This document shows, one piece after another, positions 31,694 to 37,877 of a stretch of 37,877 nt of DNA; positions within the stretch are counted from its first letter, which is position 1; each line of letters opens with the position of its first letter. The position numbers and the translations under genes were made by a program. Source of the DNA: a virus; the IMG/VR virus record IMGVR_UViG_3300023284_000053, positions 1 through 37,877 of that record. The stretch is one strand, 5' to 3'. The notes beneath the pieces are model-generated. The model did not search any database, was not told where the DNA came from, and worked only from the letters and a program-made list of their open reading frames with translations.

Positions 31694-33863
31694 TGATTAC
31701 CTCATACCCCTGAAGCTGAAAGTCTTTACCAGTAGTACTTTCAAACCTCAGTTTTAAATTACGCCCTCTACCACGAATACGATTACGTGTGATAACAGAC
31801 TCAAATGGATAAGCAAAAGAAGAAAGGTTTCCTGTATCAACAACGATTGGTATTAGGAACCTGTAGGCTTGTTGTGAACTACTAGAGGATCGCTTGAGGT
31901 CCCAAAAAGCGGACATTAGGCAACTAGATGGATTAAGAAAGGCGTACCCAGTAGTTTCATTCCCACTAAACCCAGTCTCGGTTATATCAAAGTATGTAGT
32001 GACGTACACACCGTGCTTGTAGGTAGTCATGTCGTCTTCAAAGTCATATCCAGCTTCAGCAAAGCTGAGATAGTCTTCAGTGGTCCAGTCTAGGAACGTA
32101 AGACTAGTAACAGTAGCAAAACTAAGTTTACCTGTGTCCCCATCCCTCACTAAGAATTTAATCTCTGTGGTACCAAGAGCAGTAGGGATAGACTGTGTGA
32201 CTACAACGTCAACACTGTTGGCCTCTACTTGTACCGTGTTTTCTTCAACATCAAGAGTTTCTGTGGTGGCTCCTAAGCCAGAAAAATAAGACATCCCCAC
32301 CACGTAGTTAGTATTCGAACTCTCATCCTCAAATTCCCAAGGATAGAATGCTTGTAGAGGAACGTCCATTATTAAGACTTTATTGTACTTATAGCGAGTA
32401 ACAGAGTCGTTACCATAGAGCCAGAAGACCCTATTATTTATTCCATCGTAATTTCCTACAGCATCGTTTCTCTGATCTCCATCAATAGCCTCCCAAAAAG
32501 TTTGAACGGTAGATAGAGATATATTAGTTCCTTGTGTACTGGCAGCTACAGTCAAGTCTGTATTAGGAGTTATCGTGTAGATGCCATCAATACCCCACCA
32601 GAACGGTGTGCCCTCTGCATTTACTAGGGCCGCTACGTTCGTGATACCACTAGCACCATTAAGACGGGCGACAGAGAACTCGGTGGCCTTAAATACCCCA
32701 TCTATTCCACTGATCTCCCACACACCATTCTCAGCAAAGACTATGAGGGAATTACTCCACTCGAATAGCGCCCGAATGTTAGAGGCACTAGGGATATTAA
32801 TAACACCACCGTCACTATCAATTAGATCGGAGATAGTCTCAGCGGTAGGATCAGCTTCTTGGTAGAAGTTACCAATCTGGACAAAGCTTTCTATGACACG
32901 GGTGAAGAAAATTTTTGAACCATTCTTCGAACTTTTCAACCCAGCAAACCAAGCACGGCCTGCGAATCCGACTGTAGTAGAGAAACGTGAACTTTCTATT
33001 ACTATGGGTAAGTTTGGTACACTAGAGGCGGTAGAACGGTCTTTGTTATACAGACTAAGGATAAAATGTCCATTACCAAGCAGTGAGTTACCACCACCAA
33101 GCCTTCCAAACTGTGAAAAAGAAAACCTACCATCACTTAATTTAGAAGTGAACCAAGGTAGAGTCAATTCAGGCCAATTACCTGTACGAGTTACAAAACC
33201 CTCATCACTACCAAAAAGGACATCTGCCCCACTTGTGGTATGGTCTACCCACCCGGCGTTGTAGGTATCATACTTACGAACGTCAGAAACAATAGAGGTG
33301 GAAATTCTGTCATTGTATCCTGATATGTCCCCTTGGAACTCAAAGTCCCTGATTTTAGGGTTGATTTGGGTGGTTGTGATAGTGTCTAGATCGGCGTCAT
33401 ACTCAATAAAGAAAGACTCAATAGCAGGAGAAACAACAATAAAATTACCATTGATATTGCTCCCTGAAATACGAGACTCTAATATACTTTCGTTATTAGC
33501 TGCATTGAAAGCACTAAGACTAACAGTGAAAGTTTTCTCACTCCCAGAGATAGGGGACACAGACTTGTCATAGAACCGGAGGGTGTTCCCTACCTGCACC
33601 ACTTCAAACTCAACACCAGCCTGTCCAGACACGTTCTCCCAAGTCACAGAGTGAACAAGGGTACCTTTAGGGAATGTAAAAGAGCTGAGAGAAAAACTAC
33701 TCTCGAACTCAATACCCTTACGACGGCTACGTACTCCCGTCCGCTTGAGGTCACAATTATTCTCATCTACAGAGGCATTTTCAGGGAACGTAAGAGGAGA
33801 CGCCTCAGTAATAAGGCCCCTTACAAACGTACTAACCGGAGTTTGTTTCAGCTCTTGGACCAT
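31671..33863 (-). CDS. Tail nozzle (tail tubular protein B-like, T7 gp12)
   Basis: A 730-aa, beta-rich protein. It starts with QTPVSTFVRGLITEASPLTFPENASVDENN and has repeated propeller-like strands (GNWPELTLPWF, WFAGLKSSKNGSKIFF, SLIVFAENGVWEISG). It ends with RIRGRGRNLKLRFEST and DFQLQGYEV, a C-terminal signature of podovirus nozzle/stabilisation proteins. Six copies cap the adaptor and close the DNA exit channel. Start overlaps the preceding 124-aa gene by 32 nt. High confidence in role from length, signature and location. Confidence 0.85.
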   Translation of the reverse strand: MVQELKQTPVSTFVRGLITEASPLTFPENASVDENNCDLKRTGVRSRRKGIEFESSFSLSSFTFPKGTLVHSVTWENVSGQAGVEFEVVQVGNTLRFYDKSVSPISGSEKTFTVSLSAFNAANNESILESRISGSNINGNFIVVSPAIESFFIEYDADLDTITTTQINPKIRDFEFQGDISGYNDRISTSIVSDVRKYDTYNAGWVDHTTSGADVLFGSDEGFVTRTGNWPELTLPWFTSKLSDGRFSFSQFGRLGGGNSLLGNGHFILSLYNKDRSTASSVPNLPIVIESSRFSTTVGFAGRAWFAGLKSSKNGSKIFFTRVIESFVQIGNFYQEADPTAETISDLIDSDGGVINIPSASNIRALFEWSNSLIVFAENGVWEISGIDGVFKATEFSVARLNGASGITNVAALVNAEGTPFWWGIDGIYTITPNTDLTVAASTQGTNISLSTVQTFWEAIDGDQRNDAVGNYDGINNRVFWLYGNDSVTRYKYNKVLIMDVPLQAFYPWEFEDESSNTNYVVGMSYFSGLGATTETLDVEENTVQVEANSVDVVVTQSIPTALGTTEIKFLVRDGDTGKLSFATVTSLTFLDWTTEDYLSFAEAGYDFEDDMTTYKHGVYVTTYFDITETGFSGNETTGYAFLNPSSCLMSAFWDLKRSSSSSQQAYRFLIPIVVDTGNLSSFAYPFESVITRNRIRGRGRNLKLRFESTTGKDFQLQGYEVINAKNQGL

Positions 33864-34206
33864 TCCGTATCTTTTTCCTCTTTAGGACGGGGGGTGTTTT
33901 ATCACCGAATAATTCGAACTGCTTGGCATCTTGCGTTTTCTTCGCTGTTCGTTCCCATTCCACTACCGCCTTAATCGCTTCTCTACGAGAGAGGTAATAG
34001 CCGTCACTTAGTTTTGTAATCTCACGTCCGTCTTCATAAAGTATTTTCCAACGGGCGAAGTTACCTACAGGGACAAAGATTTTAATCTTCTGTTTTCGTT
34101 TAGAGGTGGTACAGAAAATAATTTGATCTTCAGGATGCTCTTTAAAGAAGAGAGGTTGATTAAGTGCGTCCGTAATTCCGCCTGTCGTTTGGTTTTTGTG
34201 TGTCAA
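33832..34206 (-). CDS. Hypothetical protein between adaptor and nozzle (124 aa), TTG start
   Basis: Starts at TTG 34206, supported by AAGGAG about 11 nt upstream; it overlaps the adaptor's end by 47 nt. The protein has strands (DQIIFCTTSKRKQKIKIFVP) and a KAVVEWERTAKKTQ helix before a basic end. It may be a small head-tail or regulatory protein; no recognised family. Confidence 0.6.
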   Translation of the reverse strand: MTHKNQTTGGITDALNQPLFFKEHPEDQIIFCTTSKRKQKIKIFVPVGNFARWKILYEDGREITKLSDGYYLSRREAIKAVVEWERTAKKTQDAKQFELFGDKTPPVLKRKKIRNGPRAETNSG

Positions 34207-34924
34207 AACGCCACTTCTCCTTCTGTATGAAACTCTTGTGCCTACGCGCCGTCTGTTCTACCTTCTGGTCCAAGGTTTTGTGCAAGACACTGAACGCCCG
34301 GCTCTTAGCCTCAGAGACTAAATAAGGGAAGTACTTCGCTTCGAAGTCAAATGTGAAGATGTCTGTCAGGGTTACAGTAGGAATGAGTTCCCCGTACCCC
34401 CTACTCTTAGACGCCTGTAGAGTGGTATCAGTGGTTAAGAGCCAAGAGTCGAATACAATGTGTTTGTTGTCAAACGATGTGTAGAAGGCGGGCATTCGGT
34501 CGTTGAAGATGAGCAGCTCAGTAGACCCATTAAAGTCTAACACGGTCTTGATTGTGGCGTCAGAGCTATTACGTGTCCTTGTGTCTGCTAGGAAAACCAC
34601 AGGCTCACGATAGAAAATCTCTCGGTACTCCTGCAAGATAGGACTAGCATTACTTTTGTTATACTCTATCGTGTGAATGTTAGCCACTGTATCTGGTAGT
34701 GCCATATAGTTGGGACGTTCACTGTCACTCAAGGCGGTGAGACGAAAGAGTTCAAAGTGTTCTGGAATAACTCTATCAGAAATAAGGTCGAAGTAGGTTT
34801 GGGCTACAATGTTGGCAACCTGAGTAGCCTCAATCGTGTCGTCAATTGAGTTAACACTGTCCGAGTCAAGATCATTCAAGATGTCTTGAACGATTTCGAG
34901 CAAGGTCTTTTTCATTGCTACCAT
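34160..34924 (-). CDS. Head-tail adaptor (tail tubular protein A-like, T7 gp11)
   Basis: A 254-aa protein that starts LLEIVQDILNDLDSDSV and NIVAQTYFDLISDRVIPEHFE, the helical bundle start of podovirus adaptor proteins. It then has strands with PNYMALPDTVANIHTIEYN. The end is helical and basic (LHKTLDQKVEQTARRHKSF). Adaptors form a ring below the portal and carry the nozzle. A GTA/AATG start spaced one base after the previous stop suggests coupling. Context and pattern support the call. Confidence 0.78.
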   Translation of the reverse strand: MVAMKKTLLEIVQDILNDLDSDSVNSIDDTIEATQVANIVAQTYFDLISDRVIPEHFELFRLTALSDSERPNYMALPDTVANIHTIEYNKSNASPILQEYREIFYREPVVFLADTRTRNSSDATIKTVLDFNGSTELLIFNDRMPAFYTSFDNKHIVFDSWLLTTDTTLQASKSRGYGELIPTVTLTDIFTFDFEAKYFPYLVSEAKSRAFSVLHKTLDQKVEQTARRHKSFIQKEKWRFDTQKPNDRRNYGRT

Positions 34925-34925
34925 T

Positions 34926-36197
34926 TTAAACCCCTAACTGGGTGATAGTAAAGGACAGAGTATCAAGATTAAGAACAGTCGTAGCCGTATCTGCTCTAAC
35001 AAATAGTTCGACAAAATCAGTTTGATTCAAATCTACGATACTCTGACAATGAAAAGAATCTGGGTTGGAGCCGTCTAATTCTGTAGTAGAAATTGAACTG
35101 CTAATAATTGTACCATTCTTGGCGATAAAATAACTGTATTGTCTAGTAGCACCACCAACAATCGTAGCAAAAATACTACAGTTGACTAGGAAAACTGAAG
35201 AGATTTTATTATCAAAAGTAAACCTACCAGCAGTACTGACAGTAAATCCTATTTGTTCATCAGCTACAAAAGCTGTACCAAAGTTAGCTACGACAGCGGT
35301 TCCGACTATGACAGTGGTATTCAGAGCACTGTTCTCGATAGAACCTTGAGCATGATCGATATTATCAACCATTCCCAAGTTGCCGCGAACAATCCAACCG
35401 ATATCACCGTTGGCGTAACCTACACTAGCATTGGTTGGGGTTAGGAAGAAGTTGTCTGTGATATACCCAATTCCAGCAGCAGATAAATTAGCACTAGATG
35501 GAGCAATATCAAGACCAGTCACACCTACCGGATTGTCAAAAACAGCATTAATAATAAAGATACGATCAAAAACTGCGGTACCAAAATCAATAATAGGACC
35601 AAGAGTTACAATAAATTTTCCATCAGTAATTTTAAAAGAACCGTGGTTACTGCCAGTGAGGGTGAGACCCCCTGAGGTAGCTGCTGTAACTTGGCATGTA
35701 TCAAAAATTACAGTAATCATATCTGTAATTGCGCCAATAGTATCACAACTATTAACCACACATTTTGTAGCAACAAAGGTTTGTATTCCTGTGCCGTTTA
35801 AGTCTAACCAACTTCCACTACTACAAGTAAATCCTAGATTATCCATAAGAAAAGTATCAGCAGAAGTGATAAGAGCACCTGAGGTTGTCGAAATAATGAT
35901 GTCTGCGAAAGGATTAGTTCCTTTTAACAGAGTTGCAGCACCCATCACTAAACGATCAGAACCAATACTTACATTACCTGCTACAAGATATGTAGTAGCT
36001 GCCGCTAGAGTACGAACGCCAGCAACCGCCGAAGGGAAATCACTGGCTGACTCGACTAATACTTGATTAGATGGAACAATAACTTTATGGGTACCACTAC
36101 CAACCCCATCAGCAACGTACACCTGATTACTCGTGGCAGCGGCGATACCAATTGGCTCATGCAGTTCCGGGTCTGTCAGGACGTTATGTTCAACCAC
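34926..36197 (-). CDS. Beta-helix-like virion surface protein (423 aa)
   Basis: GTG at 36197 after AGGAGAG. After a start with a possible head-binding part (IGIAAATSNQVYVADG) the middle consists of short repeated strands: NVSIGSDRLVMGAATL, NLGFTCSSGSWLDLNG, VTAATSGGLTLTGSN and so on. This is the pattern of a right-handed beta-helix. The last 110 residues form a beta-sandwich-like end, with VNCSIFATIVGG and FVELFVRADTAT. Such proteins are spikes, capsid decorations or receptor binders. It lies between capsid genes and the adaptor, so a head or neck spike is as likely as a tail spike. Confidence 0.68.
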   Translation of the reverse strand: MVEHNVLTDPELHEPIGIAAATSNQVYVADGVGSGTHKVIVPSNQVLVESASDFPSAVAGVRTLAAATTYLVAGNVSIGSDRLVMGAATLLKGTNPFADIIISTTSGALITSADTFLMDNLGFTCSSGSWLDLNGTGIQTFVATKCVVNSCDTIGAITDMITVIFDTCQVTAATSGGLTLTGSNHGSFKITDGKFIVTLGPIIDFGTAVFDRIFIINAVFDNPVGVTGLDIAPSSANLSAAGIGYITDNFFLTPTNASVGYANGDIGWIVRGNLGMVDNIDHAQGSIENSALNTTVIVGTAVVANFGTAFVADEQIGFTVSTAGRFTFDNKISSVFLVNCSIFATIVGGATRQYSYFIAKNGTIISSSISTTELDGSNPDSFHCQSIVDLNQTDFVELFVRADTATTVLNLDTLSFTITQLGV

Positions 36198-36440
36198 AGG
36201 TTACTCTCCTATTCTGAATAAGGTGAGGGGATTAAGTTGGCTCCCCTCGGGCCAGTCACCACGGACCGGACGTTAAACCGACTTCTATAGGACCTCTGGA
36301 AAAAACCAGATGTTGTCGTTGGGCCTTGTGCTAGTACTTCTCAGCACTGCCGTGGTGTAGTTTGCTGGGTGGGGTTACTCTGTCAGGGCGTGGTACCCAG
36401 AGGCGCGTATCCCTCTTACGTCCAACTACCCAGCAAACCT
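36198..36440 (-). ncRNA. Structured non-coding region, possible RNA element
   Basis: A 243-bp gap with no open frame on the minus strand, but with many inverted repeats. A perfect 10-bp stem (TTTGCTGGGT 36361-36370 with ACCCAGCAAA 36428-36437) encloses hairpins CTCTG/CAGAG (36378-36402) and CGTA/TACG (36406-36420). Further toward the next gene are TCTGG/CCAGA (36295-36310), a hairpin CCAGTC/GACCGG (36252-36269) and GAGGGGA/TCCCCTC (36225-36248). In the 36252 hairpin one mismatched pair on the plus strand becomes G-U on the minus strand, which favours minus-strand RNA. It lies 5' of the beta-helix protein gene. Could be a processed leader, a packaging-type RNA or a regulatory UTR. Confidence 0.6.
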
Positions 36441-36779
36441 TTAAGAAGCGGTCATAAGACCGTGCTCTTCCAAGACATTAAGAATGCTCAGAACAGCGGT
36501 ACGAACAACCGCAGTCTCATTTTCCAAGACACCAGTAGCAGCAGCCAGAGAGGTGACTTCATTCTCCAAAGTCGCCAAGGCAGCAGCCGTAGTATCAAGG
36601 TCAGTAGCAGCATTACTGGTCACAGCTACAGCACCCGAAGCATGGGCAGTATAGCCAGTGATCGTCTCTGACACATCAGTCAGAGCAGCGGGGTCTGCCA
36701 CATTAGCCTGCCGATCACCAATCAAGGCGTCGCCAGTCCTATCAGCAAGTAGTGCCCGATTATTACGAGGATTACCCAT
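36441..36779 (-). CDS. Head-fibre-like protein (112 aa)
   Basis: ATG at 36779 after GGAGG. The protein begins MGNPRNNRALLADRTGDALIG, then ADPAALTD, and ends with a long Ala/Thr/Leu-rich helix (TSNAATDLDTTAAALATLEN, NETAVVRTAVLSILNVLEEHG). The NSAATDLDTTAAALATLEN-VTxL pattern is seen in phage head-fibre proteins, where it forms a trimeric coiled coil. Its place beside the capsid gene agrees. A head decoration is the best call. Confidence 0.65.
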   Translation of the reverse strand: MGNPRNNRALLADRTGDALIGDRQANVADPAALTDVSETITGYTAHASGAVAVTSNAATDLDTTAAALATLENEVTSLAAATGVLENETAVVRTAVLSILNVLEEHGLMTAS

Positions 36780-36797
36780 TGGTTAAGTCCTCCTATT

Positions 36798-37313
36798 TTA
36801 CGGGGTGATCTGGATGTACTCAATGACGATCCTTGCAACGCCCGCAGTGTACGTACCAGTGGCCGCAACCACAAGGTAAGCATCCTGAAGCAGAAGGTCC
36901 TGAGTAGCAACCAACTGACCATTCATGTCAACAGCCTCATTGGCACCCATGTCAGCAACGGCAACAGCAGCATCGAGACCATTGGCATCGATAACCGTAC
37001 CGTCCTGTTCATAGAGGCCCAGATCGTACGAGGTACCGGAAGCAAAGCCAGTGCTTACGATGAGCCAAGCTCGCGTGATGTACGCCCCTTTAGGGATGTA
37101 AGCATCACTATCCGAGAAGCCATTGAGCGTTCCGTCGTTGTTCAGGTCGGCAGTGAAGGTCGGGAGATCGTCGAAGTTTAACTCGGCAACCATGTACTCG
37201 ACCGGAGCACCAGCGACAGGGGCCTTACCCATAATAGACTTGGTTTCCCGAGCCTGATTCTGACCGAACGGAACCTGAAGGCCATCATCATTAGTCCAAG
37301 TTTGAGAAGTCAT
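36798..37313 (-). CDS. Capsid-associated virion protein candidate (171 aa)
   Basis: The ATG at 37313 has GAAAGGAGGG upstream. The product is beta-rich and acidic with few charged patches: TKSIMGKAPVAGAPVEYMVA, TADLNNDGTLNGFSD, YITRAWLIVSTGFASG and GVARIVIEYIQITP at the end. A capsid decoration or head-stabilising protein would fit the position directly after the capsid gene. No family named. Confidence 0.6.
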   Translation of the reverse strand: MTSQTWTNDDGLQVPFGQNQARETKSIMGKAPVAGAPVEYMVAELNFDDLPTFTADLNNDGTLNGFSDSDAYIPKGAYITRAWLIVSTGFASGTSYDLGLYEQDGTVIDANGLDAAVAVADMGANEAVDMNGQLVATQDLLLQDAYLVVAATGTYTAGVARIVIEYIQITP

Positions 37314-37330
37314 TTGATGTCCCTCCTTTC

Positions 37331-37877
37331 TTACACGCTAGTCTGCGACGGGACGACGATGAGATTCTCAGGACGGAACAGAGCAAGACCGTAACGAGCA
37401 GTTGTCACGAACTCGGTGCGCTGTTTATCCTTATTGAACTCAGTATCGACCTGAGGCATCTGACGCCAAGCACCCTTAAACGGTGACACACCCGGAGCAG
37501 CCGAGAAGAAGAGATTGTTGGCAAAGCCGCTAACAGCGACAGTCTCCAACGTCTCAACGCCATTGGTCTTGAGGTGGTTTGAGGACCACACATCAAATCC
37601 GTAGACGTTCTTCACGAACTTCATACCCGAAGCGATACCATCCGAAACAATACCTTCCCACATACGGTTGTTGGAAATATTGACAAGGTTAGTCTGGGTA
37701 TTCAGGGTGTACTCGACCGACGGGTCAACGATAGCGATGAGGTTAGTGTCCGGCACGTTCGCCTTCTTCAGCGAGAGGCGGGCACGGGCAAAATCCTCAA
37801 CAGACATCGTGTTACTAGTACCAGTGGCAACATAGCGATGCTTCTCGCCGTTGATGTCATTAGTATTAGCAGCAGTC
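37331..37877 (-). CDS. Major capsid protein, C-terminal part (cut by window edge)
   Basis: The frame is open to the right edge of the window, so the start lies beyond it. The visible part includes NDINGEKHRYVATGTSNTMS, then DFARARLSLKKANVPDT, AIVDPSVEYTLNTQTNL, SGMKFVKNVYGFDVWSSNHL, SAAPGVSPFKGAWRQMPQ and ends VTTARYGLALFRPENLIVV. The pattern of a P22/N4-type HK97-fold coat protein with VDP, GFDVW-SNxL and RPE-LIVV is clear. A portal, scaffold and terminase should lie further right. Good confidence in identity; the length cannot be judged. Confidence 0.85.
   Translation of the reverse strand, partial: TAANTNDINGEKHRYVATGTSNTMSVEDFARARLSLKKANVPDTNLIAIVDPSVEYTLNTQTNLVNISNNRMWEGIVSDGIASGMKFVKNVYGFDVWSSNHLKTNGVETLETVAVSGFANNLFFSAAPGVSPFKGAWRQMPQVDTEFNKDKQRTEFVTTARYGLALFRPENLIVVPSQTSV

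Noticed and set aside
36198-36440. tRNA gene or hammerhead ribozyme in the structured gap
   Set aside because: No T-arm GGTTCRA signature, no CCA-like acceptor layout, and no CUGANGA and GAAA core were found on either strand.
1-37877. Integrase, repressor or attachment site
   Set aside because: No recombinase or repressor-like helix-turn-helix gene is recognised in any frame; the phage appears lytic on the evidence of this window.

Overview
The window is a large part of a double-stranded DNA tailed-phage genome with podovirus (short-tail) architecture. The evidence is a T7-type replication set (primase-helicase, family A DNA polymerase, single-strand binding protein, endonuclease I) facing a T7-type virion block (capsid, adaptor, nozzle, internal virion proteins). 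No phage RNA polymerase is visible, and two consensus sigma70 promoters suggest host RNA polymerase drives the plus-strand genes. A class II (cobalamin-dependent) ribonucleotide reductase, a Cas4-like nuclease and separate internal virion genes recall the marine cobavirus/Zobellviridae lineage (roseophage SIO1 type). That placement is inference from gene content, and the host cannot be named from this window.

Layout. 1-2.5 kb (+): after the tail end of an upstream gene and a terminator-like hairpin, a string of small accessory genes, one with a 12-nt tandem repeat coding an Ala-rich helix and two overlapping single-pass membrane peptides. 2.5-8.3 kb (+): an operon for amide/peptide bond chemistry. 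It runs from a short Trp-rich leader ORF and an unknown 285-aa protein to a class I amidotransferase-like hydrolase, an ATP-grasp ligase, a stand-alone class II glutamine amidotransferase, a phiEco32-type COOH-NH2 ligase, an unknown 188-aa protein and a second amidoligase. Most of these genes overlap or sit within a few bases of each other. 8.3-21.6 kb (+): replication, recombination and nucleotide metabolism, with many tiny overlapping genes, an orphan DPPY methyltransferase-like protein, a metallophosphoesterase and an exported trypsin-like protease. A strong terminator at 21.65 kb closes this arm.

21.7-37.9 kb (-): the virion genes, transcribed toward the terminator. From the right edge: major capsid protein (cut by the window), a capsid-associated candidate, a head-fibre-like protein, a 243-bp non-coding gap rich in inverted repeats, a beta-helix-like surface protein, adaptor, nozzle, GNAT-fold protein, three internal virion proteins (one of 1477 aa), a lysozyme-like protein, and small and large tail/fibre proteins. 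Terminase, portal, scaffold and a recognisable lysis cassette are not in the window.

The most unusual items are the amidoligase operon (a plausible ATP- and glutamine-dependent tagging or small-peptide pathway with unknown substrate), the structured intergenic region in the late operon, an acidic Pro-Phe C-terminal tail shared by three replication-region proteins, and the secreted protease.
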